Of a stretch of 64,000 nt of DNA, positions 23,623-37,420 are shown piece by piece. Made by a program: the position numbers and the translations under genes. The notes below the pieces were generated by a model. It saw only the letters and a list, made by a program, of their open reading frames with translations, searched no databases and was not told the origin of the DNA. The first letter of the stretch is position 1, and each line of letters begins with the position of its first letter. Origin of the DNA: Hirudinaria manillensis (Eukaryota > Annelida > Clitellata > Hirudinida > Hirudinidae); NCBI GenBank assembly GCA_034509925.1, contig CM067529.1, forward strand, positions 1,194,501 to 1,258,500, written 5' to 3'.

Positions 23623-26419
23623 GGAGTATTTCCGGATTCTATTTTTCGAGTTTCGGCAATGTTGAAAAAAAGGACGAAATAGACTTTGTTATTTTATTTT
23701 ATGGTTTTTTTTTCTTAAATATAAATGAAATGTTGCGAGCAAATATCAACAACTCTACTTTAATCTTATATAAATAATAAATAATAAAGCTTATTCCTAA
23801 CAATTTCCCAGACGCTGTGCGAGCCAATAATTCACTAATTAATATTTTAAGACGATAATTTCGAACTGAGATTGCCTTAAGATTGAAATGTCCTGAAATC
23901 GAGTGCAGGTAAAATCCTCAACTCATAAAATATGCCGCCATTCAACACCAAAGATCAGAAAATTTCTTTCCGGAGACAAAAAAAAAGTTTGCGCCCAATT
24001 CGCTCCAAACGTGATTTACTTGGCGGGAAAACGTCCAAACGTTGAAGCATTCCGTAAAAATGGAGATTAGGAGGTGGAATTTGTAGTTTGTTGTCTTGTT
24101 GTTGTTGTTGTTGTAGTCCTATGAATTTATTGTCTGTTATATTTGCAATTTAAGACTTTAACGACTTTATTTGATTGATTTGATTTGATTTATTGTTTTC
24201 TTGGTATCAATATAATACAAATTTTTATGATGGTATCAATATAATATAAGACTTTATCTTTAAAATTTGTTATCCCATGACCAATTTATAAATTGAATGT
24301 CCATCCTGAATGAATATAATCGAAAATATTCAATATTAAACATATTAAACATCATTTGAATTTAAATCTAAATTGAAAATAAAAAATAAGAAATAAAAGT
24401 TAAACCCGGAAGACATATTGCTTTTCCGATGAAAGGAAGTGACGGATAAAAGAGAGTCCGTGTTGAGGCTTGTTTTGAAGAGATGTAATTTCAAAAAATG
24501 CCGGAATTTTTCCCGACCGATGGATAAGATCCAATTATCGATGGACGAAAAGAGACGTCGTTTAATTAAATCATTTAATTGGAAACACTCCACTCGAGCT
24601 GGAAAAAAATTTTCCCGTAAGTCCTTTTCGCTGCCTGGAAAGACTCGCATGCGCTATAATCCGGTTTCGAGGATGTATTGAGCTTTGTTTTCCCGTGCCT
24701 GAGCGGAGCTGACCCGTAATTGATGGACTTGGGCACAGCGGACAATTTATTTCTCTGAAATTATTTAAAACTCCTGGAGAAACTTGAGACCTTCTACCTT
24801 CGAACCGTTCCCTGCGAGCCCGTGGTCATCTCGTTGGAAGAAGGATAAGAAGAAGCTGCGAAACGGATGCTCGGTTTGCATGGACTCTGCTTTCCCGCCT
24901 CTTCTGTGTCTCCTCATTAAAAAGTAAAATAAATTAAACCCAAGTTCAGACCCCCTCTCATATCTCTCTCTTTCTCTCTCTCACGTAGAAAAAGGAAAAG
25001 ATCGCGTGAAACGTTTGGATTTCTATTTTTTTGCTTGTGTTTGTCTTTGTTTTTAAAGACACCTGTATGAGCTAGAAAAGCTTTCAACGTCGGTTGTACG
25101 TCATAAGATTCCCGAAGAAAGGGATCCATGTCACTTTCTAAAGCGTGGGACAATTTCTCCCGATTAAGAGGCTGCGTACGCGCTTGCCGAGCAGATTTTT
25201 AAACATTTCTCGAGCACATTTTACTCTCAAATTGAATGCAATTGAACAAACTCCTTGCCCTTCGAACAAAGCGGAAAATAAATATCAGGAGAAAATGGAT
25301 TTTTGCACGTCTTTGGACTTTCGGTATAGTAAAAACACCTCAATGAGAGGGAGTGCAGATGGCCAAAATGAGGCTTCCGAGTTCCAAATTGCTTCCTAGT
25401 GACATTCTTCGACTCACAAGACACGTTCTTAATGTCAGCATTAGCTCGAAAAGTAAAGAATAGACTCTGAATAGACCGAAGGTAAACATGTAACTGGTTG
25501 GTAGATAATTAAATTTTCAGTTGTCTGTTCTTCTGACGTTCGCTGTAGGATTAAAATGCTTTTCACTGGAACGAAGATGCGCTATTTAACGTGATGTGCA
25601 TCCCGGATTAATGTCAAATCCTTAAAAGTAAATGGAATTGCCGGGAATGTCATAAAATATAAACAAAAGCAACAAAAACAACAGCCTCGCGTCCCTCAGC
25701 GCATGACTCGGAAGTCCCAGAAAGACAATTTCAACTTTGAGTGCAAGGCTAAGCGCTTCTCTTGAGTTCCAAAGTCATTTGCAGACGATATTTTCCACCT
25801 TCCGCTTCTCCAGAATTCCATTTTTGAGACTCGGCTTTCAACATTTTTTTTGCATTTTTCAATCAATCAAGGAACGATTGAAGGTCGAAATTTCTGTAGT
25901 TTTGATTTTTGAATTGAAATGATGCATTTTGCGTTTCTTCGTGATCTTTTATTGGCAAATGGTGAGAAAGAACGAGCATCAGACGTCTTGCAACGCTGAA
26001 TATTTCCGCGTGAAATTCATTATCATTCTAAATATTATCATTATTATTGATAATATTTAGAATAATATTATTGATCATTATTGATGATATCATTCTAAAT
26101 AATGTCCGTTACAAAATAACATAAGATTAATTTGTTTTAAAAACAAATAAACAAATAAATAAATAATATTCCCTCTCCGTGTTTAAAAGCAAAACTTGGA
26201 AATCAAGAGAAATCGGTGAGAATTAAAAAAATAAAAATAAAAAAATAAATAAAAGAAGGATTATAAATCAATTGAACAAATTTACTGATTGCCAAACATT
26301 TCGATCTGATCAATTGGGTTCAATTTCTCATGGTGCAATAAAGCAGGGAAGAATTTTAATGCTGAAACAGAGAAAGAGGGATCGAAATGAGGACTGGGCA
26401 TAAAGACCTTTCCGCAACA

Positions 26420-26420
<1 letters not shown>
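23623..26420. other. Non-coding or unassigned
   Basis: AT-rich DNA. Two minus-strand open stretches look protein-like (about 24420-24640, and 25068-25160 reading HALESDMDPFLRESYDVQPT before a GTGTCT donor), but I could not join them to partners. A perfect hairpin lies at 26025-26063. Confidence 0.4.
26025..26063. repeat. Perfect inverted repeat, 16-bp arms
   Basis: ATTCTAAATATTATCA and its exact reverse complement are separated by TTATTAT. A partial third copy (ATCATTCTAAATAAT) follows at about 26089-26103. It could be a foldback remnant or just AT-rich hairpin DNA. Confidence 0.8.
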
Positions 26421-26452
<32 letters not shown>

Positions 26453-26512
26453 TGTTGATGTTGTTGCTGTTGCTGTTGTTGTTGTTGCTGTTGTTGTTGT
26501 TGCTGTTGTTGC
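26421..26512 (-). repeat. (CAA/CAG)n polyglutamine-type trinucleotide array
   Basis: On the minus strand it reads about 30 Gln with one His, inside an ATG frame at 26356-26655 (MMTFLAAMNSERNMAGMDW...). Mixed CAA and CAG codons and a non-repetitive ATG-led N-terminus with a possible GTCTTT donor after it would suit a coding polyQ exon. No downstream exon could be joined, so it is recorded as repeat only. Confidence 0.7.
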
Positions 26513-28698
26513 GTTTTCGACGTCAACAACGTTGAATATGTTGAGCGAAGATATCGTTTCTGCGGTTTCTGTCGGACCTTCAAACCCTTGTTCGATTCCC
26601 AGTCCATGCCGGCCATGTTTCGTTCCGAGTTCATCGCCGCAAGGAATGTCATCAATTATTCATGAGCGGTGGGAGGAGCGTGGCTGGGATTTCCCTCGTT
26701 CCCCATACCCTCATCCACCTTAGACCTTCAAGTGATCTTTGCATCCGATTAAATTGTCAACTTTTTCCATCTCCAATCTCCATCTAGGAAAATTGTAAAA
26801 ACAAGCAACAACTCTCAAAGCAGCATAAATAAGACTTTCATTTCGAGAATCTAGAAGTATTTTGGAAGAAGAAAAAATATTAAAACAAACTAAATAAAAT
26901 AAACAGAATAAAACAAAGTCGGATCCGAATATCCGACTGAGATGAGCGCAACATTTGTTTGCAAGGAATTAACTTGGATTTTATTTACGACCGCATCGGC
27001 TGTCCTGTACTTTATGAAGTTTCGCTGACCATCGTCAAACCTCAGTCAGTATTAAACTTCAACAACAACATTTCGCAATAGCCTTTTGTCGTCAATCGGT
27101 TCACCTGCCGAGCGTCTCATTAGCAACACCCTCTTCCGGTACTGAAAGATTCTTGTAAACAAAAAAACGTTGGTGGTGGTGGAAACGGATCACCGTGGAA
27201 GGAAGGATGGATGGAGTTTGGAGACAAGAAATTGCTCTGGCATGTTTGTATTTGGATGAAACCTCGCTTCAATTACTCGAAAGACATCCATTGCGGAGGT
27301 CAATCAAATCAGGGGAACATTAATCAGACTGATCAAGGAAATGAAAAGCAAACTAATCACCAAGCATTGGAACGCTCCGATGTACGAGAAGAGGGAGACT
27401 CCGTGCGCTGCACATCCACACGGCAACTGTCCATTGTCCTCAAACGCAATTAAGTTTATTTTTTATTTAATCTTAAAATTCGCAGGCAACTCTCGAAAAA
27501 CATCCGACTTCTGTGGGCATATTCTTCGGTTCTGCCATTGGATTTCTTCCCGCACAAAAGGAAGAGTGATTGCCACCCCCCTTCTCGTCTGCGTCTCTGA
27601 ATTGATGCATTTAATGAGACATTACAAACAATACGTCGGCCATTCTTACGTTTAATTTCGCTTTCGTTTTTAGCCTCGAAATTATGAGCTTTTTTGAATT
27701 GGAGATTTTTTCTGTTGTCAGATTAACAATTATTTTTCTTTTGTACTCGAAATATTTCCGGTATGATGTAGACATTTCCTCTAACAAATGACGCGATATC
27801 CTCCCGCTATCAATCCCATCTGTTTCGGCAGACGTTAACTTGGCTGATATTAAGTGCGCTGTATCAGGCAACCTCATCATGTAATCTCAGTCTAGAAATA
27901 TTCTTAAAGTTTTTAATTATTGGATTTTTTATTTCTCAAATATTTTTCTCTAAAAAATTGTCTTCAAGAACGAGGTGTCGACGAATAATTCGAGTCCGAT
28001 GAAGTTAAATTTTGTGCCAAAATTCGAGTAAAAATTTAATTTCGTCAGGAAAAAAAAAATGAAAATTGAAATCCATCCTGGCCGCGTCTGTATTAAAGGA
28101 ATGATTTACGTCTACGATAACGTGCTATTTCAGTTGTAATTACGTTTTATAAGTGCAAGACGGAATAATAATAATAATAATAATAATAATCACATTCCAG
28201 TATATAGTTTAAATATGAATAATAAAAATAATAATTATCATCATCATCATAATCAGCAATACCATCATAAGCAAGTTACGAGCAATACTCAACTTCAATA
28301 AACTTCTCTTAAAATGCAAGTAATTATGTTTGTTTTTTTTTCCTGTCTTTTAACAATTATTTTAAAACTTTAAATATTTTGTTTTAAAAAAAAATATTTT
28401 AATCCAATTTTTTGCTTCTTCGGTCTTTTTGTCCGGCTCGTAATCCTGGTCCAATCCAAAGACGAATTGGTTGAACGACCCCGGCAGCCCCGGCAGCCCT
28501 AGGGGGCTTGAAACCATGTTGAACCGCGACCCGAATTCAGCCGCCATATTTCAAGCTGGTGTCAGATCAGTCACGAGTGACACAAGACATTTTTTCAAGA
28601 TAATTTTTTTACTGTGCAAAACTTTCCATATAAAAAGAGAAGAACTCTGGCGATACTATCATTTATTATTATTATCATTTATTATTATTATTACTATT

Positions 28699-28729
<31 letters not shown>

Positions 28730-30537
28730 TTATTATTATTATCATTATTATTATTATTAATATTATTATTATTATTATTATTAATGTTACTATTATTTTT
28801 ATTATTATTATTATTATTAATGTTATTATTATTTTTATTATTATTATTATTTTATTAATAATATTATTATTACTATTATTATTATTATTATTATTATTAC
28901 TAAAACTACTAATGTTTTTTTATGTTCATTAATAAGAGTTTATCGTCGGTTTATTCGTGGTGTAAGGACAGGAACATTCATTAAATAATGACTTCTTGGG
29001 CATCAGAAGAGTTTCGTCTGTTTGGTCGATGTTACGTAAGTGATCAGGTCTTATCGAAGATGTTTATTTGGATGATTGTTTTTCTTTTTTTTTTAGTTTT
29101 TTTGTTTTGTTTTTGTTTTTTATTTAAATTCCATTTCACATTTGCACGCCAATTTCCATCTCAAGATAAAAGAAGGGAGTATTACACAGCCATCGAAATA
29201 GCCAGGGTACGTACGTACGTGTAAGATATCTGGCTGGCTTTCCCCGGAGGTTAGAAATGGCTTCCTCCTGCGATACCATACACCCGTCTATTTCTTTTAA
29301 AAAACTCTTGTGGAAAAATAAAAATTGAGGCCAGTAGAATTGTAGATTACCCGCGAGAAATGCGCCTCGTTCATAAGCCATGGGTCGGTCTCGGATTTGT
29401 TAATATCGTTCCGGTACTGGATTTGTCACGGCCGATTTTGCAAAAGGCGAGAGCAATCGTAGGAGGGAAATGACCGGGACTTTCCCGAATTCGCATTCTC
29501 AATCTTCATTAATGAGACTCGATTAGTGGTACATTTGAATCGTGTTTGTTTACCTCTCCTGGCCAGACATTAGACCACAAGTGTTTGCTCGGCCTATCTC
29601 GTTGCTATGCATTGGGATCTACTTTAGGACGCAGAGTTGGTGCAGACGAGTCGATTTTGTACTTTCTGATCGGAGCTTTAAAATGGAGATGACACGATTT
29701 CAAACCGTCGAGAATGGTGATCGACGATGACTTTATCGCACTTGTCGGCACTGAAAAGCGTACCGAAGATGACAGCGTCCGGCATAATGAACTGAGAAAC
29801 AGCAGGTTAACATAAGTCTGAGCGACAGGGTCTTGCAGCTGGATATTTCAATTTAGCAAAATTGAAAAAGTAACTGGAGAAAGTGGTTGGATCAAAGTGG
29901 ATAGATGCTGGATAGAAATGGAGTTGAACTTCATTGAAGACGTGCGCTCCATAACGTTCCGGCTCATTTTATTTTTTATTCTTTGTTTTTTATTTATTTT
30001 TGTTGTTGTTGTTGAAAGAATGACTCGAGAACACTTCATTGTTGCGAAACAGGTGCCGACACGTTTTGATTGAGGGTTTGCCACCTCCCATTTACTTCCA
30101 GCAGACCACTTTCAGGAGCATTCGTCTGCCTCAAACCGTAAATTGTTTTCTTCGAGTGAATTTGAAGCTTTAAAAACGATGTATTGCAAGATAATGGCCA
30201 TACTGTCAAACTCTTCTTATGAGCTGCAAAGCATCGGAATTTCTCGCTTTTAATTTGGATAGATAGAAGGGGCTTTTATGGAGAATCGTCGTGTTTTAAG
30301 TGTTTCAAATGCCATCAATTACTTTAATGAAGACAAGTTCTGCATTAATCACGGGCAATACAAAATATTAAATGTGTCGTAAACATTTCTCTTTTAAGGA
30401 GAGGGACCGTGAAACAAAAGGAGGGAAGAGAAAATAGCCATCTTTTCGAATCAATCGAACGGTACCAACACGTTGTGCAGAACGTCAAATGGTAACGTCG
30501 CAATGGTTGAATGAATTGAAACAATTTTCCTCTTCAG
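26513..30537. other. Unassigned region upstream of the membrane-protein exons
   Basis: It should contain the missing 5' exons of the plus-strand gene at 30538, but none is convincing. The best plus candidate is near 27300-27460 (NQIRGTLIRLIKEMKSK, then a Cys-containing stretch). Minus ATG frames at 27611-27880 (MMRLPDTAHLISAKLTSAET) and 28362-28547 (MAAEFGSRFNMVSSPLGLPG) have plausible composition but no clear splice partners. A (GTAC) run lies at 29209-29220. Confidence 0.3.
28661..28907 (+). repeat. Long imperfect (ATT)n array
   Basis: About 245 bp of ATT with AC, AAT and TTTT interruptions. The 153-residue frame across it is an artefact. Confidence 0.95.
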
Positions 30538-33500
30538 ATGGGAGTTGGTGTCATCTTAACTCGGGACTTGTTCAGCTGAAACTTTGGTCTCCAAACGACG
30601 AAAGACATCGACGTTTCGCTCCATCCAACGCGGCAGTTAAAAAGAAGGAAGAGCAGGCTTCTCATCAGACCTTGACGAGAAAGGAATTCGTCAAGCAAGC
30701 AGAACAACAAGAACATCAGGAACGAAAGGAACAGATAGGCACCAACAAGCGACATCGCACGACATTTGCTGTGAGGGACTCGTCAGAGGGAAAACAGACC
30801 CGAGTGCAAAGCCATGCCAAAGACCAGGCAGATCAAGGCCTCAGGCAGGTATGGGTCAGCGTGAAGAGAGACGGATCAGTTTGGACGAGGCTCGGTGAAG
30901 ACAGACTGGCAGACGACTGGATCCACGACTCGGAAAAGGAGCGCAGCTACCACGGAGCAGTCCTTAAGGAACAGGACATTCAACTCCTGGCGGGACTCAA
31001 CTACACCCGAAGCTGCGTTCTGAGCGACCTCGACATGAACATCTTCACTTCGTCGGCATGGCAGCCGTCCTATTTGGTAGCTTTCGATCCGACGGAGAAG
31101 AAAAATCACATACTGACCATGAAGCATCACAAGGATTGCTCTTCGAAGGCTCTCATACAGATCTCTTCAGACAGACAGAAGCTTCACTGCTCGTATGGTA
31201 ACCAAGAATCCGGTACCGGTCTCGGGTTCGGCACCCTGGAGAACGAAGACGAGGACGTCGTCGAGAGGGGAGTCTGCGGTCATAAAACTGCGAACAAGAC
31301 ACTGAGGATGGAAACTTTGTTCCTGAGAGACTTCAGCTTTGATCCTGCCGGAGACGAGAGCTGGAAGTGTCGAGAAAGAGCAGAAGGCTGGAATTCCTAC
31401 AGATTCTTCGGTTCCTACTACTTCGCATTCGTCAAAGTTGCCGATTGTCCGAAGCCGACAAGTTAGTGATCATTCGAACCTCCCTCTAAACTAAGAATGC
31501 TTTCATCACTTTTTTTTAAATATGATGATATTTTCTTTTTTCCTTTGTTCACATTAATCTTCTCATTAAATATCCGTAAAAGCATAGGTTCATTGCTCGT
31601 AATGAGCTCGTGATCGACGTGCTAACCGAGAAGGAACGCCCAACGAAATTGACTCCATTGCGGCACATTCGAGGTTAGAGAAAGGGGGGTCGGACAAAAA
31701 AATGCCACCCGAGGGAAGTTTGCGAATGAAAAGTTTTTGGCCAATTATTGGGCACGATTAATCCTTCCATATCTTCATTTTACAGTTCACTACTTGCCTG
31801 TCCAACACTCCAGCGCCTAAGATTGAAAGGGGTGAATAAATCTAGACGAATCTATAAATTTAGGCTAATGGATGCAATTACTGCGTGTTAGCTGAATACG
31901 TTCTGACAGTAAATTGTTTCAATTCTTGTAAATATTGACAGCCGACGTGCATTATTTAGTCAATTCGGAAGCTAACTTTCGCTCAAATTTCTAATTGGAC
32001 CAAGCACGAATGTCCAGTTGAATGATTGATTGGGTTGAAACGTTCAAATTGCTTGATTTCCAGTATTTTACTTCTATGGACGTTGAGCGAGCAAAGAATT
32101 TATTGTGGACAAGCTTTTATTGTATCAGATTCCTTTATTTTTATTTTTCTTGATTCTTCGCGGTTATCAATCGGCTTTTTATACACGCTTTTGAATAAAT
32201 TTTATCTCGTGTCCTTATTACGATGCTATTATTCAATCAGGAAATAATATTCCTATAAATTGGCATATTGATCTCCGCTGTCGTGTTGTGTTTCACAGCG
32301 AATAGGAAAATATGATGCAGGACTTTGTCTCAGGAGAGATGGCGCTGTGTCTCATTGTCAGGACAAATAATAATTCAATGATCTGTTTACCATGTACACT
32401 CATACAATGTAAATAAATCCTAAATTCATTTCATCGTCTCATAATGGATTACCATTGATAAAGACTCTTTAATCTGCCTACGAACAAGTTTATGACCGAC
32501 ACGCAATTGTACAAAAACAATTCTTTTGATGGAACGATGCAGATTTCCATTCCCATAAATCCGACTGCTCTTGTAAAGGTATTCAGTTTCAAAAGTAAAA
32601 GCAAATCGTAAACTTTCGAACCACGATGAATTAATCATTTTAGATTCATCACAGTTTTGAATCGTTCGTTAGAAAATTTGGAACCAAAGTTAATAGACGG
32701 AATTGCTGATTTCCTTAGGCACGACAGAATGATTTTCGCACGTTATGCTGGCTCTTGGAATCGAAATTACGACTCTTTCCAGCGAATAGGAGTCTGAAAT
32801 CATGAAAGACAATGCAGGACTTGTTGCGTATGTCACATCCCAATTGGAAGGAGTAATCTTTCGGATGGCAGATTGACAATATTCCTGTTCTATTAGGAAG
32901 CGCGTGTCATTCTCGATTTTAAAGGCATCTTTGCTCAATCAGACAATGATCGCTTGTTTATTTTCATGACGACACGACATTGATCGATGATAAATTCTAT
33001 TTATCTTCCTTTAATGAAATGTTTGCGTCTCGTAATAGGCTTTTGTAGCAGAAATTCGAAAAGCCGATTTTTTGCGAGTTCCTTCATGCTTTCCAATCTA
33101 ATTTCAAGAAACATGTGAACCTCACTCGGTTGGGCTTATTAAGTTTCCATGCTGTTCCTATCGGGGGACTGATTAAATTTCTGGCCAGGCGAAATCACAG
33201 CATTCTGCCCGAATATTGCGCCTGTATGTCCCGTCTCATCATCCATCTTCACGGCACAACATTCTTCGACGTCCACCATTGCCAAAAGCAGAAGCTAAGG
33301 ATGCAGTTGAAATATAGTTTTGTGATAAATTGGAAATTAAGCAAGGATTTGAAATGCTTTTGGAGGCCTGAAAATAGCGGAAGGATTGATGGAAACAAGG
33401 AAGGCGTCCTAGTGCCAGGCGTTCATCTTTCGCGAAAAGGCTTAAGTCATTGGCTCATCTAAGGTCGTCAGTTCTCGCGGGTTTTCGTCGTAATCGGGAT

Positions 33501-36500
33501 GAAATTGCAGTACAGAAACAAATCCGATTAGAACCGGTCACAGCCTACTCCCTCATTCACCCCCAATCCGCACTCGGAATCCACTGGTGCTCGCGGCCCG
33601 CGCCGAATTTCATATCACTCGGAAATAGATTGAAACTCTGGCTATTAATCTGGATAAATTTAAAGAACTCTGCGCGAGTTCGTTCATTGATGGCTTCATT
33701 TATTTTAATTAAAATTGAACTTTTTGCTTCACAGGGGTCTGCAATTCTCCGACAGAGAGAAAAACAAAAAAACAACTTCAAATTATTTTTCATTTTGCCA
33801 TTCGGCATTGAGTAAAGCCTATGAAATTTTGTAATATTCAATCATTTAAAATTTATTTTAATATTAATCTAAATTACCGTTAATTATACTCATCACATTC
33901 ATCATTCACACTTCCAAATCGACCAAAAAAACTTTTAGAAAAAGGTGAACATGACCATCGTGTTTGCTAAGACTGTGTGCACATCTGAATTGACGATATC
34001 TTTGGGGAGATCCGCTAATCCGAGAACAAACAGGGGTCCGAAGTTTAGGGAAGTCGTCCTTCCCGGCACAGGAGCAACGGCTGGACGTGGGCTGGAGGTG
34101 GCGTCGGGGTTACGTCCTGGATGAGTGAAATGGGGGTGAAATTTAAAAAAAAAATTTATTTTTTTTCCTCCTGCCTTTATTTATGACAGCTTGACGCTTC
34201 TCTCGAGTTACGGTTCGCTTTACGTCTGAACTCCAATTAAGAACTCTCCATTAGCGTGGCCGCCGTGAAGTGACGAACACTTTTTTTCCTTCTCCGACCT
34301 GAAATTTCCAAACTCGGAATGACAATTTCCACTCGGAGAGGCAATAAAACAACCGCTAACGTAGACGTTGACCCCGCGGCGAACGAAGGCAATAGAGTGG
34401 AGCAGAGGTTGAGAGGCGTCATCCCATTTGATTCCGAGAAGAAATTGAAATGCGAAACACGCAGTTGAGAGTTCCCGGTGCAATTAATCAACACTCTTGG
34501 CCTCTTCTCCCGATGTTCCTCTCCTAATTCCAGCGTCAGAAGCGTTGGCCGTCGGTCGCTTGACACGCCCGATTTAATGTTTTCACGTCCGTCAACAAGC
34601 GAGCTGTGTTTTTTGTTTTCTATTTTCCTTTTTCTATTTCAACCTTCAGTCATTTTTTCTTTTAAACTCCGAAAGTTTATTTTGTTGCGTTTTTTTCCCT
34701 TCTGCGTCAGTCCAACAGGTGGCGGAATTTATATTGCGCGAAGCGTTTTTAATCAGAGCATATTATATTTCCGGGTGGATTAGGAAGAGACCAGGGCTGA
34801 ATGTCACACAGTTATTTCCTACGGCATGCAAGAAAATAATAATCTAGTAAATTAGTTATAATGCTATTTAATCTATTTATATTTTTTTATATTTATATAT
34901 TTTATATTTAAATTTATAGAATGGCGTCCACCTCCAAAAAAATACAAAGATTACTAATCGGTAATAATGTAGATGATAATTTTCTCTTTTTTTTGCAGTG
35001 GTATTTAAAGCTTTTTAAAGCAGATAATAAAAGATTTTCGACGATAAATAGATTAATTTGTGATTAAATAACAATATTAAGTTAGTTAATAGCAGAAATA
35101 TATTCAACATTAATCGTGATAATTCTGCATACTGTTGCTTTTACAATTACTGCTTTGCAATCCGTCATTTCAAAATCATTATCGCAAGGCCTTGTCTGCC
35201 CTTCGCCCAACCGCTGGACATTTTGCAAGAATCTTTTTTTTTTATTATTTTGCTTCCTCATTAATTTTATTTTTGTCTTAAACAAATTACGCCAAGTTTA
35301 ATGAACGTTTAACGCACTTATTCGGCCATTAAATCGATTGATTGCATCAAGATGGTTCGTCAAATTATCTTATCGACTCGCATTTAGTGGATTAAGGAAT
35401 TTAATGAGAAATAATCGCTTGAAACGTGAACACCTTTTCGGTAATTATGACTGGATAATTGGAGATAAATCAAAGAAAATCAAGATAAAAATGTCATCCG
35501 TCCGGTGAGAAGCATCATTTCATCCTATTTTGACTCGGGTCAGTTTTCTTTGTCATCAATATTTCAGACACGCGCCGTCAAAAATTGTTATTTATTAATA
35601 AAAATGCGCGAAATATGAAATTCAATTTATAATTCTATTAGGAGGAAAAATAAAGGAAAATTCTGGCATCCACTTGCAACGCGGACGTTAATTCCCTTGC
35701 AATTAGAACGAATTCACAATTTCAATTGTTTGTATTTGTTCAAAATGTATACGTTATTATTACTATTATTATTATTATTATTATTGTTACTGTTGTTAAT
35801 ATTATTAAAAATAATGTCATTATTATTATTATGAAAACGTTAGAGGAAGATATTCTCAATGTTAGGAACAAGAAATCAACGAGAAAATCATATATTTTCC
35901 ACTCTTTTTTTTATTGTTCTCAAATAAATTCAAAACAAACGACTATTCGTTGTTCAAAGGTTCCACCTCGCTAGGCTACGAGCCAAAGCTCCGACCGAAT
36001 TGGGACGTGGAAGTCAACCAGGCTGTCATACCCGACCCTTCTCAGACCTTTCTCGACGACGCTGTGGTCGTCGCTTGGGAGGTTTTCGTGAAAATGATCA
36101 GCCATCAGCACTCAGTTCATCTCCAGGTGTGGAGACCCAAGCAGCAGATTCCAGATTTCAGACGGGTTCTGTATCAGAAAGTGGCTGACCGCAGAAAATT
36201 CAGCTCGAGCTACGTGCTGATCGGACAGACTTTCTTCCAGCCGAAGACCTTGCTTTTACAGACGCTGGACTTGAAAAAGGAGGAGCAGATTCCGGTCAAA
36301 CGAGGGGACGTCCTGGGTTTCTACCATTCGCATTCCAACCCCCTCGCTTTCGATTTCGTACCGTGCGCCTTCCTCGAGCAACTGAGTCGATGGTCGAAAT
36401 TGCCGGACAACTTCAAACGTCCGATGAAGGCGGGAGAAGAGTTTGGATTTCAGAATCGCTTTCTTCCGAACCGAACGGCAGAGGATCAGACGGTCCAGTG

Positions 36501-37420
36501 GACTCCATCGAATCGAAGCTCAGACGTCCTGTGTCGTCAATATTCCTTCATGGCAGTCCTAGGTCTGTTTCCGCTTGAAATCTGTAACTCCGATAAAAGA
36601 AAAAATAAAGGGCTTTAGTGGGTTTTACTGTAAACTGCAATAAAACTTCTCGAACGCAGCTTTAAGTACCCGACATCCTCGTTGAGATGTTGCCGGTAGC
36701 TAATGGCAGTTCCCGGTTTTGTGAGTCTGAAAGTTTTAAATGGGCAATGCCGGCGAACGTGATGCATTTGTTGTCGCGTTGAGGGCTTAGGACACACCAT
36801 CTTTGAATGAGTCTCTCCATGAGAACGTGTCGGGCAGAGGGTTTTATCCCCTTTTTATATTTTTCAACTCCTCCATCACTGATGCTGGCGTTGTTGTTGC
36901 TATTGTTGCGAGCAGTGACAATTTCATTATCAAGGAATTGAAAACCTAGGCTAAATAAAAGATCAGAAATCAGACCTGTCCTGATAGCTTGATTTGTTTA
37001 TTTATTTCATCATCTTCTCCATCGCCAGCCAACACGTCCAATCAGGAACGAACGCGATCCATCGACGACTGGTCGTGCCCTGACCACAACAAGCCTTTCC
37101 ACCTGCGAGGAATCTCTTCTGAAACTCGACACCCATCTTCCATTTTGTCCAACTTGCACTCCGACGACGTCGCTGTAGACCGGAAGCACGACGAATTCAG
37201 GAGCCGGCCTTCACCCAGTTTGCACCATCATCATCACCACCACCACCACGGTCATCATCATCAGCATCATCCTCATCATCACCACGCGGTGGATTTTACA
37301 TCGGACGTGAACGAAACTTATTTCACCTCCGTCATCGTCATCATCATCACGAGTTGCCTTATGGTCATCATGTTTTGCGTCGGAGTTGCTTCATATCTTG
37401 TGGCCACCAGCTGCAAATGA
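30538..37420 (+). CDS. 3' part of a gene for a type I membrane glycoprotein, unknown family
   Basis: Three in-phase exons: 30538-31461, 35960-36562 and 37029-37420, about 640 residues with the N-terminus missing. The first starts after a TTTTCCTCTTCAG acceptor and ends at GTTAGT. It contains basic linker sequence, then a Cys-containing domain (VWVSVKRDGSVWTRLGED to YYFAFVKVADCP). The second has a compact β-rich-looking domain (AWEVFVKMISHQHSVHLQVW, then IPVKRGDVLGFYHSHSNPL). The third has a run of about 25 residues that is nearly all His, followed by a hydrophobic segment of about 23 residues (starting VIVIIITSCLMVIM) and a six-residue cytoplasmic tail. Six N-glycosylation sequons (NYT, NKT, NRT, NRS, NTS, NET) lie on the outer side, which supports the topology. 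Exon 2 could instead begin at 35975 in the same frame. Signal peptide exons were not found. A surface receptor or adhesion role is only a guess. Confidence 0.6.
37235..37288 (+). repeat. Histidine-coding (CAT/CAC)n run inside the last exon
   Basis: Mixed CAT and CAC codons encode HHHHHHHHHGHHHQHHPHHHH just outside the membrane segment. The codon mix and the in-frame continuation show it is translated, unlike most microsatellites here. Confidence 0.8.

Noticed and set aside
23435-23777. Two frames of VINQWWLSINR-type repeats; also considered as a CRISPR-like array
   Set aside because: 17-bp head-to-tail minisatellite without unique spacers, in a eukaryotic genome.
27452-27484. A 32-bp intron joining two open stretches
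   Set aside because: Shorter than every well-supported intron here (minimum about 60 bp), so not used.
28471-28932. 153-residue Ile/Leu-rich frame resembling a membrane protein
   Set aside because: It is an (ATT)n repeat.
33115-33815. Plus frames of 115 and 121 residues inside an intron
   Set aside because: No domain, no splice support, and they fall in the 31462-35959 intron of the membrane-protein gene.
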